Shown here in pieces: positions 49,998 through 57,956 of a stretch of DNA of 64,000 nt. The notes under the pieces are model-generated. The model searched no databases, was not told the DNA's origin, and saw only the letters and a program-made list of their open reading frames with translations. Position 1 is the stretch's first letter. The number at the start of each line of letters is the position of its first letter. A program made the position numbers and the translations under genes. The stretch is from Mucilaginibacter_A sp964236465 (lineage in GTDB: Bacteria; Bacteroidota; Bacteroidia; Sphingobacteriales; Sphingobacteriaceae), in NCBI GenBank assembly GCA_964236465.1, contig CAXSBZ010000003.1, positions 1 through 64,000 of the forward strand, written 5' to 3'.

Positions 49998-52025
49998 CTA
50001 AAATTTCTCTGTCATCATTTTTTCCAGCGCAAACATTTCATCACGCAATTTGGCTGCACCCAAAAAGTCCATGTCTTTTGCTGCTTTTAGCATCTCTTTT
50101 TTGGTATTGTCAATGGATTTTTTCAGTTCGGCTTTGCTCATGTACTGTACAATCGGATCGGCCGCAATGCTATCTGCAACATCCTGTTCTACATAAGCTT
50201 GCTGTACGCCGCCTTTAAAATCCATTACGGATGTTTGCTCGATAATTGCTTCCCGAGATTTGCCAATGGTTTTTGGGGTGATGCCATGCTCCAGGTTGTA
50301 TTGAATTTGCTTATCGCGGCGACGGTTGGTTTCGTCCATCGTAACCTGCATTGAATCCGTAATTTTATCGGCATACATAATTACCCGGCCGCGATCGTTT
50401 CGCGCCGCACGGCCAATCGTTTGGATAAGCGAACGTTCAGAACGTAAAAAACCTTCTTTGTCCGCATCCAGAATTGCCACCAGCGAAACTTCCGGCAAAT
50501 CCAAACCTTCACGCAAAAGGTTGATACCGATCAAAACATCAAACTCGCCCAAACGCAAACCACGCAAAATTTCTACCCGGTCCAACGTTTTTACTTCGGA
50601 GTGGATGTAACGGCATTTGATGTTCAAGCGATCCATGTATTTGGCCAGTTCTTCGGCCATGCGTTTGGTCAAAGTCGTTACCAAAATCCGGTCGCCTTTT
50701 TTAATGGTCTGGTCAACTTCTTCCAGCAAATCATCCACCTGATTGATAACCGGCCGGATCTCAATCACCGGATCCAGCAAACCTGTTGGCCGGATCACCT
50801 GTTCAATCACCACACCTTTAGATTTCTCCAATTCAAAATCCCCTGGCGTGGCACTTACATAAATGGTTTGCGGTGCCAGTCTTTCAAATTCCTGAAAATT
50901 CAGTGGCCGATTGTCCATCGCCGCAGGCAAACGGAAACCATATTCTACTAAAGAAATTTTTCGAGAGCGGTCGCCACCGTACATCGCCCGGATTTGCGGA
51001 ACGGTAACATGGCTTTCATCAATCACCATTAAATAATCTTTCGGAAAATAATCGAGCAAACAGAAGGGACGCATTCCCGGTTGTCTTCCATCAAAAAAGC
51101 GCGAATAGTTTTCAATTCCGGAGCAATAACCCAGTTCACGGATCATTTCTAAATCATAATTCACACGTTCTTCCAAACGTTTGGCTTCCAAAAAACGGCC
51201 TTCACCGATAAACTGTTTTTTGCGCATTTCCAACTCTTCCTGAATTGCCCAAACTGATTTTTGAAAACGATCACGAGGGGCAACATATAAATTGGCCGGA
51301 AACACAACCATATTGTCCATTTTCTCCAGTGTTTTTCCGTTGGAAACATCAAATGTGCTCAGCTCTTCAATGTCATCGCCATAAAAATTGATGCGGTAAG
51401 CGTAATCTAAGTAAGCCGGATAAATCTCAACCACATCGCCTTTTACCCTGAAAGTCCCGCGTTTAAAATCTGCTGTCGTTCTCGAATATAAAATTTCGAC
51501 CAAACGGTGCAAAAAAGCATTCCGCGTAATCCGCGTTCCAACCGCAAAACGGAAAACGGAATTGGAAAAATCTTCCGGGTTGCCCATACCATAAATGCAG
51601 GAAATGGACGAAACCACAATCACATCGCGGCGGCCGGACATCAACGCGGAAGTGGTGCGCAAACGCAATTTTTCAATTTCTTCATTGATCTGCAGATCCT
51701 TTTCGATGTAAGTGTTGGAAGATGGAATGAACGCTTCCGGTTGGTAATAATCGTAATAAGAAACAAAATAATTGACCGCATTCTCCGGGAAAAACTGCTT
51801 GAACTCGCCGTAAAGCTGCGCCGCCAGCGTTTTATTATGGCTTAAAACCAGCGTTGGTTTTTGTGTTTGTTGGATCACGTTGGCAATGCTAAACGTTTTG
51901 CCGGAACCGGTTACGCCAAGCAAAGTTTGGTAATTTTCGCCGCTTTCCACGCCTTCCACCATCTGGCGGATCGCTTCCGGCTGGTCGCCGGACGGTTGAT
52001 ATTGAGAGGTTAATTTAAAATCCAT
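49998..52025 (-). CDS. uvrB: UvrABC system protein B (excinuclease)
   Basis: 675-residue damage-verifying helicase of nucleotide excision repair. Walker A GVTGSGKT (37-44), the beta-hairpin region YFVSYYDYYQPEAFIPSSNTYIEKD, helicase motif VIDESHVT, motif QTIGRAARNDRGRVIMYAD, and the C-terminal UVR domain (LKKSIDNTKKEMLKAAKDMDFLGAAKLRDEMFALE) that contacts UvrC. Length is normal. It contains no copy of the dispersed word. The gene is isolated, between the toxin remnant and a repeat-containing intergenic region. Confidence 0.98.
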   Translation of the reverse strand: MDFKLTSQYQPSGDQPEAIRQMVEGVESGENYQTLLGVTGSGKTFSIANVIQQTQKPTLVLSHNKTLAAQLYGEFKQFFPENAVNYFVSYYDYYQPEAFIPSSNTYIEKDLQINEEIEKLRLRTTSALMSGRRDVIVVSSISCIYGMGNPEDFSNSVFRFAVGTRITRNAFLHRLVEILYSRTTADFKRGTFRVKGDVVEIYPAYLDYAYRINFYGDDIEELSTFDVSNGKTLEKMDNMVVFPANLYVAPRDRFQKSVWAIQEELEMRKKQFIGEGRFLEAKRLEERVNYDLEMIRELGYCSGIENYSRFFDGRQPGMRPFCLLDYFPKDYLMVIDESHVTVPQIRAMYGGDRSRKISLVEYGFRLPAAMDNRPLNFQEFERLAPQTIYVSATPGDFELEKSKGVVIEQVIRPTGLLDPVIEIRPVINQVDDLLEEVDQTIKKGDRILVTTLTKRMAEELAKYMDRLNIKCRYIHSEVKTLDRVEILRGLRLGEFDVLIGINLLREGLDLPEVSLVAILDADKEGFLRSERSLIQTIGRAARNDRGRVIMYADKITDSMQVTMDETNRRRDKQIQYNLEHGITPKTIGKSREAIIEQTSVMDFKGGVQQAYVEQDVADSIAADPIVQYMSKAELKKSIDNTKKEMLKAAKDMDFLGAAKLRDEMFALEKMMTEKF

Positions 52026-52111
52026 GAGAAGATAAAAGTACGGATTTTGTGTTTGAAATGCTAAAGAACATAGTTTGAAAGTATCTGTTTGTTGTCAGGT
52101 TTTCGTCGTTT

Positions 52112-52200
52112 TTGTCATTCCGACAACAGGAGGAATCTTCTTCAAAGCAGTAAACTTATAATCTTTAAAGAAGATTTCTCCCTTTGGGTCAAAATGACAA
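52112..52200. repeat. GTCAT-type palindromic repeat, copy 2
   Basis: Left arm with TTGTCATTCCGACAACAGG and then AGGAATCTTC, and right arm AAGATTTCTCCCTTTGGGTC followed by AAAATGACAA. The centre shares CAAAGCAGTAAACTT-like sequence with copy 1. A copy of the dispersed word follows six bases after its right end (52207-52216), in the same relative arrangement as beside copy 1. It fills the divergent gap between uvrB and upp. Confidence 0.82.
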
Positions 52201-52245
52201 CGTGATGCTTCTTTTACCACCTAAAAAAAGCATTATTTTCGCTCC

Positions 52246-52890
52246 ATGATTTTCCAGCTTGATCAAACTAATTCCATAGCCAACCGCTTTATTGCTGAAA
52301 TGCGAAATGTGCACACGCAACAAAACCCGCAGCGTTTCCGCAACAACCAAACCCGTTTGGGCGAAATCTTGGCTTATGAGATCAGCAAAAAATTGGATTA
52401 TCAGGAAGCAGAAGTGAAAACCCCGCTGGGCCTTGCAAAAGTAAACTTACCTTCGATACAACCGGTTCTGGCTACCATTTTACGTGCCGGTTTGCCTTTT
52501 CACCAGGGCTTTTTAAATTTTTTTGACCGCTCGGCTTCGGCGTTTATTACCGCTTACCGCAAAACGGATGCGAACCATGATTTCACCATTCAGATAGAAC
52601 ATATTTCCAGTCCGAATTTAGACGGACAAGTAGTGATTATGTGCGATACGATGCTGGCCAGCGGTCAAAGTATGGTTCAAGTTTGCAAACGTTTACAGGA
52701 AAAGTACCAGCTGAAAGAATTGCATATTGCGGCCGTAATTGCCAGTGCAAAAGGTTTAAAATATGTACAGGAAAACTTGCCCGAAGCGCATATTTGGGTT
52801 GGTTCTGTTGATCAGGAAATGAACAGTTATTCTTACATAATTCCCGGTTTGGGCGATGCCGGGGATTTGAGTTTTGGGGAGAAAGTTTGA
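52246..52890 (+). CDS. upp: Uracil phosphoribosyltransferase
   Basis: 214-residue pyrimidine salvage enzyme that makes UMP from uracil and PRPP. PRPP motif VVIMCDTMLASGQSMV (around residues 126-141), the uracil-side SYIIPGLGDAGDLSFG at the C-terminus and LRAGLPFHQGFLNFF are conserved. Length is typical. A copy of the dispersed word (52207-52216) lies 29 bases before the start. A hairpin of two B-type copies begins at the stop codon, likely the terminator. Confidence 0.94.
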   Translation: MIFQLDQTNSIANRFIAEMRNVHTQQNPQRFRNNQTRLGEILAYEISKKLDYQEAEVKTPLGLAKVNLPSIQPVLATILRAGLPFHQGFLNFFDRSASAFITAYRKTDANHDFTIQIEHISSPNLDGQVVIMCDTMLASGQSMVQVCKRLQEKYQLKELHIAAVIASAKGLKYVQENLPEAHIWVGSVDQEMNSYSYIIPGLGDAGDLSFGEKV

Positions 52891-52920
52891 TGCTGTTTTT
52901 ATGGTGATAAAAACAGCATC
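52889..52920. terminator. Hairpin of two B-type dispersed words after upp
   Basis: A 14-base arm with core GCTGTTTTTA (52892-52901) and its exact complement (52908-52917, with flanking bases to 52920), separated by four bases (GGTG). It starts inside the upp stop codon. The perfect stem is followed by the second GTCAT-type palindrome region. It is likely a terminator, but the stem is AT-rich. Confidence 0.6.
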
Positions 52921-52946
52921 GTTCCTTCGCTGTCATCCAAACCGCG

Positions 52947-53032
52947 CTGTCATCTCGACCGGAGGGAGAGATCTTCTTTAAAAAATTAAAGCCTGCTGCT
53001 TCAAATAAGATTTCTCCTATCGTCGAAATGAC
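52947..53032. repeat. GTCAT-type palindromic repeat, copy 3
   Basis: Left arm GCTGTCATCTCGACCGGAGG and then GAGAGATCTTC; right arm AAGATTTCTCCTATCGTCGA followed by AATGAC. It has a diverged centre. Between the upstream B-word hairpin and this copy an extra TGTCAT half (52931-52936) occurs, suggesting an internal duplication. Located in the 180-base upp to HAD gap. Confidence 0.8.
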
Positions 53033-53070
53033 AAAAACTTACAACTGAAAACACGAAACCAACAATTGAA

Positions 53071-53763
53071 ATGCCTTACCAACATATTTTCTTCGACCTC
53101 GACCACACCATTTGGGATTTTGATAAAAACGCGGAAGAAGCTCTGCACGAACTTTTCATTCAGCATAATTTAAAAGATTTAGGTTTGGCTGCGCCCGATG
53201 TTTTTATCGAAACTTATACCCGCAACAACCACCGGCTTTGGGCCGAATACCATTTGGGAAAAATAAGTAAAGAGGTATTGCGCGAAGCCCGTTTTAAACA
53301 TACTTTTTTAGAATTGGGCTTGGATGAAGCCATAATTCCGGCAGGTTTTGAAGAAGATTACGTGCAGCTCGGCCCAACCAAAACCAACCTTTTTCCGGAA
53401 GCGCACGAAGTTTTAAAGTATCTAAGCGAGAAATATTTGTTGTACGTGATTTCCAATGGTTTTAAGGAATCTACGGAGATGAAAATCAGGCTTTGCAATC
53501 TTGGTCAATATTTCAAACACGTTTTTATTTCGGAAGTGGTTGGCATCAACAAGCCTGATCCTCAAGTATTTGAATATGCTTTGCAAACCGCTGGTGCAAC
53601 AAAATCAGAAAGTTTAATGATCGGCGACAGCTTGGAAGCTGATGTTTACGGCGCCTTGAATTTTGGTATCGATGCCATTTACTTCAACCCAAACAAAGTT
53701 GAAAAGCCGGAAAATGTTCCGCAGCAAATCCATCATTTGAATGAATTGATACTGTTTTTATAG
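53071..53763 (+). CDS. HAD-family nucleotidase, YjjG-like
   Basis: 230-residue haloacid-dehalogenase-type phosphatase. The catalytic motif is FFDLDHTIWDF with nucleophile Asp9 and acid Asp11, motif II VISNGF, motif III lysine in GINKPDPQVFEYAL, and motif IV MIGDSLEADVYGA. Related YjjG enzymes dephosphorylate non-canonical pyrimidine nucleotides, so it cleans the nucleotide pool next to the pyrimidine salvage gene upp. The stop falls inside a B-type word (53751-53760) that forms a hairpin with the next one. Confidence 0.92.
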   Translation: MPYQHIFFDLDHTIWDFDKNAEEALHELFIQHNLKDLGLAAPDVFIETYTRNNHRLWAEYHLGKISKEVLREARFKHTFLELGLDEAIIPAGFEEDYVQLGPTKTNLFPEAHEVLKYLSEKYLLYVISNGFKESTEMKIRLCNLGQYFKHVFISEVVGINKPDPQVFEYALQTAGATKSESLMIGDSLEADVYGALNFGIDAIYFNPNKVEKPENVPQQIHHLNELILFL

Positions 53764-53779
53764 GCATAAAAACAGTATC
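53748..53779. terminator. Hairpin of two B-type dispersed words after the HAD gene
   Basis: A perfect stem of 14 bases: core ACTGTTTTTA (53751-53760) with its complement (53767-53776), flanked by GAT and ATC, with a four-base loop AGGC. It straddles the stop codon of the HAD gene and lies between that gene and the convergent small gene, so it suits a bidirectional terminator. Confidence 0.65.
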
Positions 53780-53798
53780 AATTCTGTAATATAGTATT

Positions 53799-54083
53799 TT
53801 AAAACGGATGAGTATCAGCACCAATTTGTTTCAAAAAGCTGTCAAGAGTACCTGTTTTGATTGCATTTAAAACAGAGTGGAAGTTAGATTCAAACGCAAC
53901 ATCTTTTTTCAAAAAATCTTCTGCTTTAACTAATGCTTCTATAATCAAATAATAATAAGCAAAACGATTAACATTTTCTTTGTTTGAGCCAATAGGATCA
54001 GGCCATAAAGCATTAACATCACGGATAGTTTGTCTAAACGGATCAAATTGTGGGTTAAAATTCTGATTGTTTTCCATTTTCAT
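53799..54083 (-). CDS. Small protein, function unknown
   Basis: 94 residues, starting MKMENNQNFNPQFDPFRQTI with RDVNALWPDPIGSNKENVNRFAYYYLIIEALVKAEDFLKKDVAFESNFHSVLNAIKTGTLDSFLKQIG. It is soluble and largely alpha-helical, without signal peptide. The mature frame and codon use look like a real gene. I do not recognise a family. Convergent with the HAD gene across a perfect hairpin; the gap beyond its start, up to 54244, is AT-rich. Confidence 0.65.
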   Translation of the reverse strand: MKMENNQNFNPQFDPFRQTIRDVNALWPDPIGSNKENVNRFAYYYLIIEALVKAEDFLKKDVAFESNFHSVLNAIKTGTLDSFLKQIGADTHPF

Positions 54084-54244
54084 TTTTTCTTAAAAATAGT
54101 GCTTTATTCTTGCTAAAAAAAATAGTTTTAAATATTATTTACTAACAAAATCAGATTTTAAAATAATGTTAGCAATTAATAATCTTAACACAGATGTAAC
54201 TTTCGGTTCACATCCAAGTCTGAAATTGCAAAAATTAAACAGCT

Positions 54245-54358
54245 ATGAACTTTGATTGCCTTCATTTGCTTGCGTGGTTTGCTTTGTTTTTGCTGCTGCT
54301 TGCCTTTTATTTCAGTCCGTTTGAACTGAGCGTTAACGAGGATGAGGACGACGAATAA
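54245..54358 (+). CDS. Small membrane protein with acidic tail
   Basis: 37 residues: short polar N-terminus (MNFDCLHLL), one transmembrane helix (AWFALFLLLLAFYFSPF) and a strongly acidic tail (NEDEDDE). Such micro-proteins often sit beside larger membrane machinery, but no partner is evident here. The stop is followed at once by a B-type copy of the dispersed word (54359-54368). The upstream AT-rich gap has no clear promoter. Confidence 0.55.
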   Translation: MNFDCLHLLAWFALFLLLLAFYFSPFELSVNEDEDDE

Positions 54359-54452
54359 GCTGTTTTTACCGGCAAATTATTTCTAAAAACGATTAAAACA
54401 CTGGTAAATGTTATTAATTCGTTTTCCTTAATTTGCGCGCTGTTTTTACCAC

Positions 54453-55445
54453 ATGAAAATCCTCTACGCCATCCAGGGAACCGGCAACGGCCACATTAGC
54501 CGCGCGCGCGAAATTGTGCCTCTGCTGCAACAATATGGTCAGCTGGATTTATTAATCAGCGGTACGCAAGCCGATGTTTCTTTGTCGCAACCAACTAACT
54601 ATCAGTTACATGGCTTCAGTTTTGTTTTTGGAAAAAAGGGCGGCGTAGATTATTGGAAAACGTTTAAAACCATGAACCTGCGGCAATTGCTGCGCGATGT
54701 CCGTTCGCTGCCGTTGAAGCAATACGATCTGATCATCAATGATTTTGAACCCATTTCGGCTTGGGCCTGCAAGCTACAAAAGCTGGAATCGGTTTCTTTA
54801 AGCCATCAATGTGCGTTCATTTCTCCAAACACGCCTCGCCCAAAACAATGGAATTATGCCGAGTGGTTGTTCAAATATTATGCGCCCGCCACGCAGCACG
54901 TTGGCTTTCATTTTGAGCGTTATGCTGATTTTATCCATACGCCGGTTATCCGCAGCGAAATCCGAAATTTGGAAACCCAAAACCTGGGGCATTACACCGT
55001 TTATTTGCCGGCTTATGCTGATGAATTTTTGATCCGGTATTTTAGGCAGGTAAAAGAAGTATCCTGGCAAATCTTTTCAAAACACACCAAAGCCAGCTAT
55101 CAGCAGGGCAATATTTGGATAGAACCTATTCATAATGAAGCATTTAACAAAAGTCTGGCAACTTCTGCTGGTTTGCTCACCGGCGGCGGGTTTGAAGGCC
55201 CGGCCGAAGCTTTGTTTATGCACAAAAAAGTGATGATGGTGCCGATGAAAGGCCAGTACGAGCAGCAATGCAACGCTTTGGCCGCAGCAAGGTTAGGCGT
55301 TTCCGTACAATCCAAAATCGATGAGAATTTTATTCCTGCTGTCCGAAATTGGATTGCAGCCGATCAACTGCCGCCTGTAAATTTCCCGGATCAAACGGCG
55401 CAAATTGTGGCTGATCTGGTCTCCAAATACGGCAAACCGCGTTAA
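54453..55445 (+). CDS. MurG-like glycosyltransferase family protein
   Basis: 330-residue GT-B fold protein. The N-terminal MKILYAIQGTGNGHISRAREIVPLLQQYG has the glycine loop of GT28-type enzymes, and the C-terminal donor site is AGLLTGGGFEGPAEALFMHKKVMMVPMKGQYEQQCNALAAARLG. No signal peptide, so it is cytosolic or membrane-associated. Acceptor unknown; glycolipid or small-molecule glycosylation is plausible. A B-type copy of the dispersed word lies four bases before the ATG (54439-54448). Confidence 0.87.
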   Translation: MKILYAIQGTGNGHISRAREIVPLLQQYGQLDLLISGTQADVSLSQPTNYQLHGFSFVFGKKGGVDYWKTFKTMNLRQLLRDVRSLPLKQYDLIINDFEPISAWACKLQKLESVSLSHQCAFISPNTPRPKQWNYAEWLFKYYAPATQHVGFHFERYADFIHTPVIRSEIRNLETQNLGHYTVYLPAYADEFLIRYFRQVKEVSWQIFSKHTKASYQQGNIWIEPIHNEAFNKSLATSAGLLTGGGFEGPAEALFMHKKVMMVPMKGQYEQQCNALAAARLGVSVQSKIDENFIPAVRNWIAADQLPPVNFPDQTAQIVADLVSKYGKPR

Positions 55446-55494
55446 GTTTCGGCGTATTCTGTTTTTCTGTTAATATTGTGGCAAAGCACGTTTC

Positions 55495-56478
55495 ATGATC
55501 CAGGTTTTCCGATCTTCAAATCCCCTAAATATTTTGTGGCTGATTGTGCTGCTTTTTCTGACGCGGGTTGGCGGTCTGATCCATTTTCCTGCCCATGCCG
55601 ATGCTTCTTTTACCGGTCTTTTTTCAAGATTGCTAACTTCAATTCCAAACGAAAAACTAACCGCTCCCAACAATCTTTTTTGGGCATCCATCCTCGTGCT
55701 GTTGCAAGCTCTGTGGTTCAATTACATCATCAACGAAAACAATTTGCTGGGCAAGCCGTCTTTTTTGCCAGCCTTAATGTACATCACCGTTACCGCTTTA
55801 TTTACCTCATTTTTAACGTTGAGCGCACCGCTGGCCTGCAATTTTTTATTGATCTGGATGCTGCAAAAAGTGCTGGATCTGTACAAAACCGAAGATGCCA
55901 CCGCTACCGCTTATGATCTGGGTTTGATCGTGGGCATCGGCACTTTAATTTATTTCCCGTTTATCGCATTGTTTTTGGCCATTTGGATTGGCCTGCTCAT
56001 CTTCCGTCCCTTCAACTGGCACGAGTGGATTTCGGCTGCGATGGGCGTGCTCACCATCTTTTTTTTCCTGTCGGTTTACTATTATTGCAGCAATCACAAC
56101 GCGGCATTTCAAGCGTTTTGGCTTTCTTTTGATGCCGATTTTCCACAGGTCAACTTCAAACTGCCGTACCGTTTTTTAGTGCTGGTTCCGCTGGTGTTGA
56201 TCTTTATTCTGGGCCTTTTTCGCCTGCAAAGCAATTTCCTCAAAAGCATGGTGGTGGTGCGCAAAACCTTTCAAACGCTGCTTTTTATTTTGCTGATTAT
56301 CGTGCTGGCCTGCTGCATCAAAACCGATTTCAACTTCAATCATTTCCTGCTTTTAGCTGTGCCGGTTGCTGTTTTTACCGCCTATTATTTTCTGTACGCC
56401 GGCAAAAAATGGGTTTACGAAAGTTTGTATTTAATCCTGCTGGCCGGCATCCTGTACTTTCAGTTTAACAATTTTTAA
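55495..56478 (+). CDS. DUF6427 family membrane protein
   Basis: 327-residue polytopic protein with about 8-9 hydrophobic helices. The N-terminal block MIQVFRSSNPLNILWLIVLLFLTRVGGLIHFP and the LVGIGTLIYFPFIALFLAIWIGLLIFRPFNWHEWISAAMGV region resemble the DUF6427 family of Bacteroidota, often near cell-envelope genes. Function unknown. It lies upstream of purQ with a 45-base gap. Two copies of the dispersed word lie in it (55603-55612 as Ala-Ser-Phe-Thr, 56368-56377 as Ala-Val-Phe-Thr). Confidence 0.8.
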   Translation: MIQVFRSSNPLNILWLIVLLFLTRVGGLIHFPAHADASFTGLFSRLLTSIPNEKLTAPNNLFWASILVLLQALWFNYIINENNLLGKPSFLPALMYITVTALFTSFLTLSAPLACNFLLIWMLQKVLDLYKTEDATATAYDLGLIVGIGTLIYFPFIALFLAIWIGLLIFRPFNWHEWISAAMGVLTIFFFLSVYYYCSNHNAAFQAFWLSFDADFPQVNFKLPYRFLVLVPLVLIFILGLFRLQSNFLKSMVVVRKTFQTLLFILLIIVLACCIKTDFNFNHFLLLAVPVAVFTAYYFLYAGKKWVYESLYLILLAGILYFQFNNF

Positions 56479-56511
56479 CTTTTTTATAAACTGATTTTTA
56501 AAGTGTTCTGT

Positions 56512-56519
56512 TAGTTTTG
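56512..56519 (+). promoter_or_regulatory. Candidate -7 box (TAnnTTTG) for purQ
   Basis: TAGTTTTG matches the Bacteroidota -7 consensus and ends four bases before the purQ ATG at 56524, so the mRNA would be nearly leaderless. A matching -33 element was not found at the usual spacing. Confidence 0.4.
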
Positions 56520-56523
56520 TAAG

Positions 56524-57216
56524 ATGAAATTCGGAGTGGTTATTTTCCCTGGTTCCAATTGCGATGAAGATATCATCTACGTGCTGGAAAAAATAATGGG
56601 GCAGCAGGTAGTTCGTCTGTGGCATAAAAACCATAATCTGGAAGGTGCAGATTTTATCGTTTTGCCGGGCGGTTTTTCCTTTGGTGATTACCTGCGGTCC
56701 GGTGCGATTGCCCGTTTTTCGCCGATTATGCAGGAAGTGATTCGCTTTGCCGGAAATGGTGGTTACGTGCTGGGTATTTGCAACGGCTTTCAAATCCTGA
56801 CTGAAGCCGGGCTGGTTCCCGGAGCATTGCTGCACAATAAAAACCGAAAGTTTATTTGCCGTAATACTTATCTCAAAGCACAGACTACCAATTCATTACT
56901 CACTTCGCAGATCGATCTCCATAAAGCTTTAAAAATCCCGATTGCGCACGGCGAAGGCAATTTTTATGCCGATAAAAACAGTATCGAAGACTTGAAGGAA
57001 AATGACCAGATACTGTTCCGTTATTGTGATGCCGCCGGAAACTACTCCGACGAAGCCAATGCAAATGGTTCCACAGAAAACATTGCAGGCGTTTGTAATA
57101 AAGCAAGAAATGTTTTTGGCTTGATGCCGCACCCGGAACGTGCTGCTGATAGTTTGCTGGCAAATCAGGACGGGCTGGCAATTTTTGAATCCATCTTATC
57201 AGTTGCCAACGCCTGA
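56524..57216 (+). CDS. purQ: Phosphoribosylformylglycinamidine synthase subunit PurQ
   Basis: 230-residue glutaminase subunit of FGAM synthase, step four of purine synthesis. Nucleophile Cys86 in LGICNGFQILTEAGLVPGAL, oxyanion loop VLPGGFSFGDYLRSGAIA, and the His and Glu of the triad in LMPHPERA near the end. It has the short stand-alone form. purL is not in the window. The stop overlaps the coaX start by one base (TGATG). A B-type word is read as Asp-Lys-Asn-Ser-Ile (56973-56982). Confidence 0.95.
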   Translation: MKFGVVIFPGSNCDEDIIYVLEKIMGQQVVRLWHKNHNLEGADFIVLPGGFSFGDYLRSGAIARFSPIMQEVIRFAGNGGYVLGICNGFQILTEAGLVPGALLHNKNRKFICRNTYLKAQTTNSLLTSQIDLHKALKIPIAHGEGNFYADKNSIEDLKENDQILFRYCDAAGNYSDEANANGSTENIAGVCNKARNVFGLMPHPERAADSLLANQDGLAIFESILSVANA

Positions 57217-57956
57217 TGACCAATCTGGTGTTCGATATTGGCAATAGTTTTTTCAAAATTGCTGTTTTTAAGGAGGAAAATATCTTGTGGACGCAGCGTT
57301 ACCGGCAAATTTCTGAAGCGTTACTCAACAGGGTTTTGAATAAATTTAAGCCGGAAACAGCCATTATTTCATCCGTACAAAACAAAATTTTTTTGTGGGA
57401 AACAAAGCTGGAAAAGCAGTTGAAAACGTTTCGGTTTCATTATCAAATGGCAAAATCAATCAAAAACCATTACGAACAGCCCGAAAAATTGGGTTTGGAT
57501 AGATTGGCAGCCGTAGTTGGGGCATATTTTTTATACCCTAAAAACAGTATCTTGGTAATTGATGCCGGAACTTGTGTGACTTATGATTCAGTAGATCAAG
57601 ACGGAAATTATCACGGCGGCAGTATTTCTCCCGGTTTGAAAATGAGGTTTAAAGCTTTAAAATATTACACCAAAAAATTGCCTTTGGTTGATTTTGAACC
57701 GGATTTTAATCAAAACATCGGAACCAACACACAGGAGGCAATCCTTTCCGGCGTGCAAAACGGCTTACGGTTTGAAGCGGAAGGTTTTATTCGGCAGCAA
57801 ATGGAAATCCAGCCTGAAACTAATATCCTGCTCACCGGCGGCGACCTGAATTTTTTTGATACTCATTTAAAAAGCAGCATCTTTGCCACTTACGTGAAGC
57901 CGGAACCCTACTTAGTTCTCAAAGGATTAAACGCAGTTATACATCAGCAACAATAA
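57216..57956 (+). CDS. coaX: Type III pantothenate kinase
   Basis: 246-residue kinase that starts coenzyme A synthesis by phosphorylating pantothenate. ASKHA fold: FDIGNSFFKIAVF at the N-terminus, then GLDRLAAVVGAYFLYP, VIDAGTCVTYDSVDQDGNYHGGSISPGLKMRFKAL and LLTGGDLNFF. Type III enzymes are insensitive to CoA feedback. It overlaps purQ upstream and the next gene downstream by one base each. The B-type words at 57261-57270 and 57539-57548 are coding. Confidence 0.95.
   Translation: MTNLVFDIGNSFFKIAVFKEENILWTQRYRQISEALLNRVLNKFKPETAIISSVQNKIFLWETKLEKQLKTFRFHYQMAKSIKNHYEQPEKLGLDRLAAVVGAYFLYPKNSILVIDAGTCVTYDSVDQDGNYHGGSISPGLKMRFKALKYYTKKLPLVDFEPDFNQNIGTNTQEAILSGVQNGLRFEAEGFIRQQMEIQPETNILLTGGDLNFFDTHLKSSIFATYVKPEPYLVLKGLNAVIHQQQ

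Noticed and set aside
53748..53779. Insertion-sequence end
   Set aside because: Perfect short palindrome without transposase or second end; it is a pair of dispersed words at a gene end.
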